From assembly GCF_004341235.1 (NCBI RefSeq), contig NZ_SLUP01000006.1, positions 186,001-250,000 of the forward strand: a DNA stretch of 64,000 bases, written 5' to 3'. Position numbers and translations under genes: made by a program. Source of the stretch: Mariniflexile fucanivorans (GTDB lineage: Bacteria > Bacteroidota > Bacteroidia > Flavobacteriales > Flavobacteriaceae). Positions 38,936-47,063 of the stretch are shown piece after piece. Each line of letters starts with the position of its first letter. The first letter of the stretch is position 1. The notes beneath the pieces are model-generated. The model saw only the letters and a program-made list of their open reading frames with translations. It was not told the DNA's origin and ran no database searches.

Positions 38936-40828
38936 ATGTGTGGAATTAACGGTTTTATAACTTCCAAACAAGAACCTGAAAAACAATTAATTAGCAATAT
39001 TTCTCTTATGAATGATTTAATCATTCATAGAGGTCCTGATGATGATGGTGTATTTACTTATAGTGACACCAATGGTTCTGTAGCTTTAGGCATGCGTAGA
39101 CTTTCTATTATAGATTTAAGCTCAGGAAAGCAGCCCATATATTCAGATGACAAAAAAATTGTTATAATATTTAATGGTGAAATTTACAACTATAAAATAT
39201 TAAGAAAAGAGTTAGTTCACCTAGGGGTGACTTTTAAAACACACAGTGATACAGAAGTCATTTTGAAATTATATGAAAACCAAGGTACGACATCTTTCAA
39301 AAAATTAGACGGCATGTTTGCCTTTAGCATTTTCGATAAAAATTTGAATAAAGTCTTTATTGCCAGAGATTTTTTTGGAGAAAAACCTTTATATTATACA
39401 ACCAAAAATGACATATTTATTTGGGGATCAGAGTTAAAATCTATTTTAAAACTCAATATAACAGTTCCGGAAATCGATAAGATGGGATTAAACTTGTTTT
39501 TTAAACTAACGTACATTCCTGCACCTTTCACCATTTATAAAAATATTCATAAATTAAAACCAAATCATTTTATAACCTATGATTGCACGACGCATACACA
39601 TACAATCAATCTAATTGAAGAAGAAAAGCCTTTTGAAACAAAAAATATTTCTTATGAAAGCGCTAAGAAAAGTGTAAAACAATTGGTACAAGAAAGTGTT
39701 GAAAGCCGTTCTGTTTCCGATGTTCCCATTGGAACATTTTTATCGGGCGGAGTAGATTCTTCAATAGTATCATTATGCTTAGCACAAATGAATGCTTCTA
39801 AAATAAATACCTTCTCCATCGGTTTTGAAAAAAAATCGTTTGATGAGTCTGACAAAGCTAGAACAGTTGCCAAATTGATAAATAGTGAGCATCACGAATT
39901 CATTGTTAGTGAAAAAAATTTGGAAGAAAATATTTATGAAATCTTAAATAATTTTGATGAACCTTTTGCCGACTCTTCTTCATTACCTACCTATTTAGTA
40001 GCTAATAAAACGAGCCAACATGTAAAAGTAGCATTAACAGGCGACGGTGGCGATGAAGTATTTGGAGGCTATAATAAATATTATATGGGGGCTATCAACC
40101 AAAAATACACAAAGATAGTTCCACAGGAAATACACAAAGTATTATCGCAATCACTAAATACTTTATTAAACACAAAAGATGATAACCGAGGGAAACGTTT
40201 TAGAGCAAAGCGTTTAATAAATGCCATTGATTATTCTGGAAATCATTATTGGGATATTATTTCTTTGGGCTTTGCAGCAAATTCTCTATCTGAATATCTA
40301 TTACCAGAGTTTTATATTGAGAATCCATTTGATTATTATAAAAATGTTACTGGCATCAATTCGCCTAAAAATTTATTGGAATACAGAGCCATTGATAAAG
40401 TAATGAGTTTAGAGGGGGACATGCTTGTTAAGGTTGATAGAACTAGTATGCTATCGTCCTTAGAATGTCGTGCGCCTTTTTTAAATAAAAAAATATGGGA
40501 CTATACAAATCAATTACCTCAAGAGTATTTAATAAAAGCTTGGGATAAAAAACATATTTTAAAAGCTGCTTTTAAAGATAAATTTCCTAAAGATTTCTTA
40601 GATAAATCAAAAGCAGGATTTGGAGTACCTGTAGGAGACTGGTTAAGAAATACCCTTAAACAGGATCTTTTAAGTTATAGTTCTAAAGAGTTAATAAATA
40701 AACAACATCTTTTTAATTATGAATCCATTAAGAGTTTAATAACAGATCATTTAAATGGTAACGACCACACGTTTAAAGTGTGGTCGTTTTATTGTTTTCA
40801 AAAATGGTACATGAAAAATTTAAATTAA
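38936..40828 (+). CDS. asnB: Asparagine-synthase-like amidotransferase in the glycan operon
   Basis: This 630-residue class II glutamine amidotransferase begins MCGINGF, with the catalytic N-terminal cysteine after Met removal. It has the glutaminase domain (about 1-200) and the AMP-forming synthetase domain with the PP-loop FLSGGVDSS near 270 and LTGDGGDEVFGGYNKYY. It may make asparagine, but in polysaccharide loci such enzymes often amidate uronic acids, and this operon makes a uronic-acid precursor. It ends the first plus-strand operon. A strong hairpin lies inside its last coding bases (40760-40788). Confidence 0.88.
   Translation: MCGINGFITSKQEPEKQLISNISLMNDLIIHRGPDDDGVFTYSDTNGSVALGMRRLSIIDLSSGKQPIYSDDKKIVIIFNGEIYNYKILRKELVHLGVTFKTHSDTEVILKLYENQGTTSFKKLDGMFAFSIFDKNLNKVFIARDFFGEKPLYYTTKNDIFIWGSELKSILKLNITVPEIDKMGLNLFFKLTYIPAPFTIYKNIHKLKPNHFITYDCTTHTHTINLIEEEKPFETKNISYESAKKSVKQLVQESVESRSVSDVPIGTFLSGGVDSSIVSLCLAQMNASKINTFSIGFEKKSFDESDKARTVAKLINSEHHEFIVSEKNLEENIYEILNNFDEPFADSSSLPTYLVANKTSQHVKVALTGDGGDEVFGGYNKYYMGAINQKYTKIVPQEIHKVLSQSLNTLLNTKDDNRGKRFRAKRLINAIDYSGNHYWDIISLGFAANSLSEYLLPEFYIENPFDYYKNVTGINSPKNLLEYRAIDKVMSLEGDMLVKVDRTSMLSSLECRAPFLNKKIWDYTNQLPQEYLIKAWDKKHILKAAFKDKFPKDFLDKSKAGFGVPVGDWLRNTLKQDLLSYSSKELINKQHLFNYESIKSLITDHLNGNDHTFKVWSFYCFQKWYMKNLN
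40760..40792 (+). terminator. Terminator-like hairpin inside the 3' end of asnB
   Basis: AACGACCACAC (40760-40770) pairs perfectly with GTGTGGTCGTT (40778-40788) over a 7-base loop, followed by TTATTGTTTT. It looks like an intrinsic terminator but lies before the asnB stop codon (40826-40828), within the conserved FKVWSFYCFQKWY coding part. Termination here would give a message without a stop codon, so function is uncertain. Confidence 0.5.
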
Positions 40829-40839
40829 AAAGAACTTTT

Positions 40840-42897
40840 TTATTTTTCAATACATTCCTGATTCTCAAAAGAAACTGACGAAAGCTGTATATTTGTAGCT
40901 ACTTTAATACAATTTATTTTTAATGGGGTTTGAGAAGGATAGGTCGTAATTTTATTCGATTGAAATTTAGTGTTTGGAGCATCAGCATAAAATAAAACAC
41001 CATTTTGTCCAATTGCAGCCTCTATCTCATTATTTGAAAAAATCATGTTACGTCCACCTGTTATTTGAATTTCTCCAGTTTTATTGCCCTCAAAAGTTAT
41101 AGTGTTAGTTCCAATTAAGGCTGGTGGTGCACCTCTTTCTGTTCCACTTTTTGTCCCTTTGAATATATTATTTTTAATTATAAAGTTTGATGAAACTGTT
41201 TCACTCCATTCATTATATAGAGTCATCACAAAAGGTGCGCCTGATAACATATCAATAACATTATTTTCTATCAAAACATTTTTCATGGTGTTAATTGTAG
41301 ATATAGCTCTGTTTTTTGCCTTAATACTATTATCTTTAAATATTGTATTGGAAACCCCCATTGTTATTTCAGTTGCTCCTGCTCCAAAAGATGCTCCAAC
41401 TACTCCTTCAAAATAATTATCTCTAATAGTAGTTCCATTACCAGAAACAGTAATAGCAGTACCTTCTGTTACAACAGTATTATTATAAATTTCGTTACCA
41501 TAAACCGTATCTGTCCTTCCAAAATTTTCCGCTGCTCCAGCACCAATTCCTCCCTGAACAATATTGTTATTGCGAATTATAACTCCGTTTGCTGTATAAA
41601 AACTTACACCTGTGTTTATCATTTCATTATTTTCAATAATAATAGGACCATCTCCATGAGAAATTTGGAATCCTCCTGCTCTAGGATTAGCATCTTTGTC
41701 GGTGACCATCTGTTTATTATTTTTAATATAAATATTACTCACTCTTTCATATTCAATAAGTGTTCCTGTTGAGCTAAAAGCCCTAACAGGCTCAAAATTT
41801 AAATTTGAAGATGGTGCAATTCCCTTTGAGTTTGTCATATCAATGCCTCCATCGGCAAGTTCATTGTTTTCAATAAATATTTGTTCCCCAGAAGTTATTA
41901 CAAGGTTTGTTCTTCTAGCTCTTAAAAATTTGTTGTTTTTAATAATTATGTTACTTGATTTAATATGTCTTGAATCATAATAATGATAAATGCCTGATAT
42001 ATTTAAACCATCCCCCGTAGCATCTTGAAAAACAACACCATCAATAACAATATTTTGACCACCCTTAATTCTCATAGTATCTACCCATTCATGTGTCTTG
42101 CCAGTTGAGCCATCAGAATCAGTGTAATTAGAATTATAATTATGTTTTTCCCTATCTCCATGTAAAACCCCTCCTTTAACAGTAACGTTTTTAGCATCAT
42201 AAATACACAATAGCGCCGCTCTAAAATGTCCGTTTGGCTGCATTCGTATATGAGTGTTATTTGACATTGATAAATTAAAATCTGAAGGTAGGTTAATAGC
42301 ATATGTTTCAGGTCCAGTTATAGCTCCCAATGGACCGTCTACTTTAAAATAAGCGTCCATAGTATCAATTTTAAATTGGGTGATTCCTAGTGATTTTACA
42401 CTAAAAAATATTTTTTCTAAAATGTTAGTGTTGCTTAAAGCTATTTGATCAGAAACAATCCCCTCAACAATCCCCCAACGTTTTGGATCGAAAGTAAATG
42501 TAGGATCTTTTACTTGAGGGTTTGAACCCGTCATAGTCAAACTAGAGTTCATCAATTCTCCTGAAATGGTAGTATTGCTTGAAAAATCAAGTGTCCCATT
42601 AATGATATCACCACCTTCATAAATAAGGGTCACATTAGCGGGTAAATTAATAGTTTGCCCTCCTAAATCCATAACACAATTAATGATAACGGTGCTATTG
42701 GCTTGTACATTGTCTAATTTAAAATCGCAAGGTGTGGTGTTAAGTTCAGTCCCGTTTGTTCCTGAAACATCTTCCGGTGTAGATTCATCAGCTATAACTT
42801 CAGAAAGGAGTTCTTCAGATAATTCTTCATTATTGCACGACAAAAACGTCAGCGTTAAAAAGAGTGCTAAATACATAGGTCTAATAATCATTTTCAT
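40840..42897 (-). CDS. Right-handed beta-helix surface lipoprotein
   Basis: This lipoprotein has about 685 residues. I start it at ATG 42897, which gives the signal MKMIIRPMYLALFLTLTFLSC, because a TAnnTTTG element overlaps the longer in-frame ATG (42936). After an acidic linker rich in Glu and Ser (EELSEELLSEVIADEST) comes a parallel beta-helix with many N-N-x-I repeats (IIIKNNKFLRA, IFIENNELADGG, VLIENNVIDM). The fold is shared by polysaccharide lyases, epimerases and phage depolymerases, so it may trim or modify the glycan outside the cell. No catalytic residues can be named. It converges with asnB, 11 bases apart. Confidence 0.8.
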   Translation of the reverse strand: MKMIIRPMYLALFLTLTFLSCNNEELSEELLSEVIADESTPEDVSGTNGTELNTTPCDFKLDNVQANSTVIINCVMDLGGQTINLPANVTLIYEGGDIINGTLDFSSNTTISGELMNSSLTMTGSNPQVKDPTFTFDPKRWGIVEGIVSDQIALSNTNILEKIFFSVKSLGITQFKIDTMDAYFKVDGPLGAITGPETYAINLPSDFNLSMSNNTHIRMQPNGHFRAALLCIYDAKNVTVKGGVLHGDREKHNYNSNYTDSDGSTGKTHEWVDTMRIKGGQNIVIDGVVFQDATGDGLNISGIYHYYDSRHIKSSNIIIKNNKFLRARRTNLVITSGEQIFIENNELADGGIDMTNSKGIAPSSNLNFEPVRAFSSTGTLIEYERVSNIYIKNNKQMVTDKDANPRAGGFQISHGDGPIIIENNEMINTGVSFYTANGVIIRNNNIVQGGIGAGAAENFGRTDTVYGNEIYNNTVVTEGTAITVSGNGTTIRDNYFEGVVGASFGAGATEITMGVSNTIFKDNSIKAKNRAISTINTMKNVLIENNVIDMLSGAPFVMTLYNEWSETVSSNFIIKNNIFKGTKSGTERGAPPALIGTNTITFEGNKTGEIQITGGRNMIFSNNEIEAAIGQNGVLFYADAPNTKFQSNKITTYPSQTPLKINCIKVATNIQLSSVSFENQECIEK

Positions 42898-42933
42898 AAG
42901 TTCTCGATTTGGGAAAAATTCATTATTTGTTTT

Positions 42934-42941
42934 CAAAATTA
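42934..42941 (-). promoter_or_regulatory. Candidate -7 element for the beta-helix lipoprotein
   Basis: TAATTTTG on the minus strand is an exact TAnnTTTG match. It covers the upstream ATG (42936) and lies 36 bases before the preferred ATG at 42897, supporting the shorter protein. No TTG is visible at -33. Confidence 0.45.
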
Positions 42942-43261
42942 AAATTTGTTTTACAATTATCGTTTAAGTGATTGGTTTTTTCGACTAAACATCATCTGTT
43001 TTTCAAAATAAAATCGTTAAAATGTAGTTTTGTATCGATAAATTGTTTTTTAATGTTAATGAACTCTATTTACGAGTGAAAGCAAGATTTAGATCTTTTA
43101 AGTCATAAATTTATTTTTTCGGTGCAAAAATATTATAAAAAATAACATATAAAGGTATATGTTAATAACTTATAATAACTTACTAGCAAGCTAATTACAA
43201 ACAAAAAGTGTATAAAAAAATTAGAAATAATTTTCTAAAAAATAAAAAAAATTTAATACAA
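42942..43261. other. AT-rich spacer, no gene seen
   Basis: These 320 bases lie between the beta-helix lipoprotein and a small minus-strand gene. They are AT-rich, with repeated TTATAATAACTTA-like text near 43160-43185. I see no supportable coding frame, terminator or RNA gene. Confidence 0.5.
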
Positions 43262-43474
43262 TCATGATGTCGTTCGAGAAGTCTTACCATTAATCATATG
43301 AAAGATATCATCAAATGGAAAATCCATATAACCACAAAACTTTTTTATAGTAATAGGCCTAGGGGAAGTAACAACATAGGCTTGCTTAATAATTCGTACT
43401 AAATTACTAGAATGAGAAATACTCTTTCCTAAAATAATGGAAATGTCTTTGGGGTAAATACAATATTGATACAT
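43262..43474 (-). CDS. Small helix-turn-helix-like protein, unknown function
   Basis: This 70-residue protein opens MYQYCIYPKDISIILGKS and contains two segments that read like short recognition helices: KDISIILGKSISHSSNLVRI and ITIKKFCGYMDFPFDDIF. I recall many similar 70-80 residue YPKDI...GKS proteins in Flavobacteriaceae, function unknown. A DNA-binding role is an inference from the pattern only. It stands alone between two long non-coding stretches inside the glycan locus. The short length and isolated setting leave some doubt that it is expressed. Confidence 0.55.
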   Translation of the reverse strand: MYQYCIYPKDISIILGKSISHSSNLVRIIKQAYVVTSPRPITIKKFCGYMDFPFDDIFHMINGKTSRTTS

Positions 43475-44245
43475 AAATAATTTAAGTTTAAGTGTCGCTT
43501 AAACACGGTTTACTTTTTTGTTTTTTAGCTTTTCATAATTATTGATATATTTAATTAGTTATCGTGTTTCATAAAATTCTAAACAGTACTTATAATCCAA
43601 CAAATAAACTTTAATATACTTTATAACAATTAAATTGCTTTAACAAAACTAAGTCAGAATTAAGAAAAACGGTCGTTTGGGTACATAGTTTTTTTAGAAA
43701 TGGGCATGTCGTTAGGCAACTCGCCTTAATAAAAAGCTACACTAAGAACATATTGGCTTATAATTTAATCTTTAAAATCTTCTATGTCCCCACCTGCCTC
43801 CACATAAAAACATGATAGAGATCTAAATTCAAACTATTGAAATGGAAGGCAGTTAAAACATATTTATCACAACTTAATACCTAGCTCCTTGCACGCAACG
43901 CCATAGATGCGTCATAGATGATGTATGCTGGTGTTAAAAATGCAAAAACACCAAAACATACAGATATTACAGATATTACAATAATGTCAAAAAAAACCAA
44001 AAAACATACAAACCCATAACTTTTTTCATTGAAGCCAATAATAGCATGAAACCTTCAACTTTTTAAAGATTACTAAAACACCATAAAATAAACATATTAA
44101 CACAAGAAAAAACAAACCCGATATACCTTTACAGTGTAAATCAGTACACCCATTTAAAAGGAGCTCATTTTAAAGAAAAAAGTCTGGATCCAAAACAATA
44201 TTTCTAATCGAGTCGAACAAACAAGGCTCATAAAAATTTATTAAA
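43475..44245. other. 771-base non-coding stretch in the glycan locus
   Basis: No supportable coding frame, tRNA or other RNA gene is seen here. It contains a 7-bp hairpin (TGGTGTT 43929-43935 with AACACCA 43947-43953), a 9-base tandem repeat (43960-43980) and two CATAGATG copies 11 bases apart (43902-43909, 43913-43920). The last 150 bases are probably the leader and promoter of the gene at 44246, but no exact TAnnTTTG was found. The length is exceptional in this otherwise dense window. Confidence 0.5.
43960..43980. repeat. 9-base tandem repeat
   Basis: ACAGATATT occurs twice in direct succession, followed by ACA, in the non-coding stretch upstream of the gene at 44246. It sits just after a small hairpin. 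No role is apparent. Confidence 0.5.
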
Positions 44246-44995
44246 ATGGCAAAATTAAAAAGCCTCATAAAAATTGAAGGAACCTTAGATGGTATGACCT
44301 TCTACAAAGGTAAAAATGGTTATTTAGTACGCACCAAAGGCGGCGTATCTAAAAGCAGAATTGAAAACGATCCTGCCTATGCACGCACACGTGAAAATGG
44401 TAGTGAGTTTGGTCACATAGCGAAAAGCGGTAAGCTATTACGGCAAGCACTAACATCGCTATTGGTAGATGTTAAAGATGGCAACATAACGCCTCGTTTG
44501 ATGAAGCTGTTAGCTCAAATTAAAAATTATGATACGACATCGTTAAGAGGAAATCGCCAAGTATCTGTAGGGTTAAGCACCACGGAAGGCAAAATGGTGC
44601 TAAAGAGATTTGATTTTAACAGCAATGCAAAATTATCCTCCGTAGTATTATCCGAATACCAGTTAAATACCACTACGGGCGAAATAAGCATAGCCAATTT
44701 AATACCTTTGCAACAATTAAGCTTACCAGGAGGTGCCACACACTTTGGGATAACCGCCGCCGTGTTAAACTTGAATTTTGAAACAGGAGAAAAAGAATTA
44801 ACCATAAGTTCAGAACTCAACACTCCCATAAACAATACGGCAGTCCCCATACACGTTGCTTCTTCAACAGTAGCAACTGGAAGCGGCAATACTCTGTTTT
44901 TGTTTAAAATGAGTTTCTATCAAGAAATTAATGGCATACAATACGCCTTAAATAACGGTGCCTACAATGTGCTTAATATTTTAGATATTTTATAG
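44246..44995 (+). CDS. Conserved Flavobacteriaceae protein of unknown function
   Basis: This 249-residue protein opens MAKLKSLIKIEGTLDGMTFY, then has GKNGYLVRTKGG and NDPAYARTRENGSEFGH. It lacks a signal peptide or membrane helix, and its C-terminal part is predicted beta-rich. I recall many paralogous proteins with this opening in Flavobacteriaceae, with no known role. The RTRENGSEF stretch and repeated Lys-Gly turns suggest a small, basic N-terminal domain followed by a beta-sandwich, but that is inference. It is flanked by a long non-coding stretch and by a strong terminator, so it forms its own transcription unit between the two glycan operons. Confidence 0.8.
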   Translation: MAKLKSLIKIEGTLDGMTFYKGKNGYLVRTKGGVSKSRIENDPAYARTRENGSEFGHIAKSGKLLRQALTSLLVDVKDGNITPRLMKLLAQIKNYDTTSLRGNRQVSVGLSTTEGKMVLKRFDFNSNAKLSSVVLSEYQLNTTTGEISIANLIPLQQLSLPGGATHFGITAAVLNLNFETGEKELTISSELNTPINNTAVPIHVASSTVATGSGNTLFLFKMSFYQEINGIQYALNNGAYNVLNILDIL

Positions 44996-45030
44996 TGCCC
45001 CATCTCACACAAAAAAAAAACAAACACTAA

Positions 45031-45066
45031 AAATAGCTTGGAACTAAAACCTCCAAGCTATTTTTT
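45031..45066 (+). terminator. Intrinsic terminator after the conserved unknown gene
   Basis: AAATAGCTTGGA (45031-45042) pairs perfectly with TCCAAGCTATTT (45052-45063) over a 9-base loop and runs into a T tract. It lies 36 bases after the stop codon at 44995. It insulates the second glycan operon. Confidence 0.9.
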
Positions 45067-45107
45067 ATTCAAAAAAATAACCAACACCCAAAACCCAAAA
45101 CCTATCA

Positions 45108-45134
45108 CCCAACACCCATAAACCCCTTAATCCC
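45108..45134 (-). other. Possible G-quadruplex motif on the minus strand
   Basis: Read on the minus strand there are four G-runs (GGG, GGGG, GGG, GGG) separated by loops of 5, 5 and 4 bases, which fits the canonical G3+N1-7 pattern. Two further GGG runs follow at 45096-45094 and 45089-45087. The whole plus-strand stretch 45058-45141 contains no G at all. It lies between the terminator and the promoter of the second glycan operon. Confidence 0.45.
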
Positions 45135-45183
45135 AAAAATCGTACACTAAACAGACATTATAACCAACAATGGAATTCTTTTA

Positions 45184-45191
45184 TATATTTG
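45184..45191 (+). promoter_or_regulatory. Candidate -7 element of the second glycan operon
   Basis: TATATTTG is an exact TAnnTTTG match 30 bases before the ATG at 45222. It overlaps an upstream in-frame TTG start (45189), which is therefore unlikely to be used. No TTG at -33 is visible. Confidence 0.5.
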
Positions 45192-45221
45192 TTAAGCTAT
45201 TTTGGAAAATGGCAAAACATT

Positions 45222-46397
45222 ATGAAAAAAATAATTCGTATTACAACCATACCAGCATCACTGCGTGGGTTACTTAATGGTCAATTAAGTTTCATGTCCA
45301 ATTACTTCGAAATGATAGGCATTTCCTCAAGTTTAGGTGGGTTGTTATACGAAGTAGGCAAAGAAGAAGGCGTTAGGACCATAACCGTTGAAATGACAAG
45401 AAAAATAACACCAGTAAGAGATTTACTGGGTGTTTACAAATTATATAAAATTTTCAAAAAAGAAAAACCAGATATAGTACATACCCACACCCCAAAAGCG
45501 GGTACGCTAGGTATGGTTGCTGCAAAATTAGCTGGGGTCCCTAACAGATTACACACCATTGCCGGCTTACCACTTTTAGAAGCTACAGGGATTAAAAGGA
45601 TGGTTTTAAATGCTGTTGAAAAGTTGACCTACAGATGCGCTACAAAAATATATCCAAATTCATTTGGCTTATACCATATTATACTTGAGCAAAAGTTTAC
45701 TAACAAAAACAAATTAAAAGTCTTAGGAAATGGAAGCTCTAATGGTATTGATACAACATATTTTGATACCATACACTTTGATGAAAACTATAAAAATAAT
45801 CTTAGAAAAAATCTGAATATCACAAATGAAGACTTTGTTTTTGCGTTTGTTGGCAGACTAGTAAAAGATAAGGGCATTAATGAGTTAATAAATGCTTTTA
45901 ATAAATTAGATAAAAAATTCAAGCACATTAAATTATTATTAATTGGGCAATACGAAAATCATTTAGACCCTTTGTTACCTGAAACTATGGAGGTTATTAA
46001 GTCAAATCCGAATATCATATTCACGGGGTGGGTAGATGATGTAAGACCGTATTTAGCCATCTCAAACGTATTAACCTTCCCTAGTTATCGTGAAGGATTT
46101 CCTAATGTAGTTATGCAAGCAAGTGCCATGAAACTACCATGCATAGTAACCAACATTAATGGCTGTAATGAAATAATATCCCAACCAGAAAATGGTTATA
46201 TTATACCGGTAAAAGACACTCAAGCATTATACATCGCTATGGAACAGGTGTATGCTTTAACTAAAAAATCGCATAATAAAATGGGAGAAACATCGCGAAA
46301 AATGATTGTTTCTAAATTTGAACAACAATTTGTATGGAATGCGTTGTTGGAAGAATATCAATCACTATTAAATCAGAAAAAAAATAATACTAATTAA
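45222..46397 (+). CDS. GT4 family glycosyltransferase (PglA/WbpH-like)
   Basis: This enzyme has about 391 residues from ATG 45222 (MKKIIRITTIPASLRGLLNGQLSFM). The N-terminal half shows the glycine-rich SSLGGLLYEVGKEEGV and KPDIVHTHTPKAGTLGM, typical of enzymes that extend the first undecaprenyl-linked HexNAc. The donor domain has FAFVGRLVKDKGINELI, and the EX7E motif is SYREGFPNVVMQASAM, with Gln-Ala-Ser at the second position. It is followed by a PglC-like enzyme and the PglD fusion, the same set as in bacillosamine glycan pathways, so it may add the second sugar. Confidence 0.9.
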   Translation: MKKIIRITTIPASLRGLLNGQLSFMSNYFEMIGISSSLGGLLYEVGKEEGVRTITVEMTRKITPVRDLLGVYKLYKIFKKEKPDIVHTHTPKAGTLGMVAAKLAGVPNRLHTIAGLPLLEATGIKRMVLNAVEKLTYRCATKIYPNSFGLYHIILEQKFTNKNKLKVLGNGSSNGIDTTYFDTIHFDENYKNNLRKNLNITNEDFVFAFVGRLVKDKGINELINAFNKLDKKFKHIKLLLIGQYENHLDPLLPETMEVIKSNPNIIFTGWVDDVRPYLAISNVLTFPSYREGFPNVVMQASAMKLPCIVTNINGCNEIISQPENGYIIPVKDTQALYIAMEQVYALTKKSHNKMGETSRKMIVSKFEQQFVWNALLEEYQSLLNQKKNNTN

Positions 46398-46449
46398 AAA
46401 TTAAAACCCAAATGTTTGTGTTGTATTTTTAACAAAATCCGATAAACTA

Positions 46450-47055
46450 ATGTACACACTTTTTTTTAAACGTCTCATCGATTTTTGTTTGTCGCTGCTA
46501 GGTTTTTTAATTTTATCACCCATTTTTTTAATGGTAATGATATGGCTTTTTTTCAGCAATAATGGCAAACCCTTTTTTTTACAACAACGCCCTGGTAAAG
46601 ACGAAAAGATTTTTTCTATTATAAAGTTTAAATCAATGAATGATAAAAAAGATAAAGATGGTATGTTATTGCCTTATGAAAACCGAATTACTAAAGTAGG
46701 GGCTTTTATTAGAAAATACTCCTTAGATGAAATCCCGCAACTTATCAATGTATTGAAAGGAGACATGAGTCTTGTTGGACCAAGACCATTATTGATTGAA
46801 TACCTCCCATTATATAATGAAGAACAAAAAAAACGTCATCATGTAAAACCAGGCATCACGGGGTGGGCTCAAGTAAATGGTAGAAACACCATATCGTGGA
46901 AAAAAAAATTTGAATTAGATACTTGGTATGTTAACCATATGTCTTTTTTTCTTGATATAAAAATTATACTATTAACAGTAAAACGAGTTGTTAAAAAAGA
47001 AGGTGTTAATAACTCTGAGAATTTGAATATGCCTATGTTCACAGGTAATAACTAA
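46450..47055 (+). CDS. pglC: PglC-like phosphoglycosyltransferase
   Basis: This 201-residue monotopic phosphoglycosyltransferase has an N-terminal re-entrant helix (about 8-35), QQRPGKDEKIFSIIKFKSM, the Asp-Glu dyad in YSLDEIPQLINVLKGDMS and VGPRPLLIEYLPLY with the downstream GITGWAQVNGRN. The sequence style is that of PglC, which moves phospho-diNAcBac to undecaprenyl phosphate. The adjacent PglD domain (8 bases downstream) supports that substrate. It is the second initiating enzyme of the window, distinct from the one at 14709-15305. Confidence 0.9.
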   Translation: MYTLFFKRLIDFCLSLLGFLILSPIFLMVMIWLFFSNNGKPFFLQQRPGKDEKIFSIIKFKSMNDKKDKDGMLLPYENRITKVGAFIRKYSLDEIPQLINVLKGDMSLVGPRPLLIEYLPLYNEEQKKRHHVKPGITGWAQVNGRNTISWKKKFELDTWYVNHMSFFLDIKIILLTVKRVVKKEGVNNSENLNMPMFTGNN

Positions 47056-47063
47056 CATCTATT

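Noticed and set aside
41084-41416. 110-codon open frame antisense to the beta-helix lipoprotein
   Set aside because: The lipoprotein has a clear signal peptide and repeat pattern on the other strand; the antisense frame is a by-product of its repeats.
43902-43980. CRISPR-like or integration site signal from short repeats
   Set aside because: The copies are too few, too short and unevenly spaced, and there are no cas, integrase or tRNA genes.
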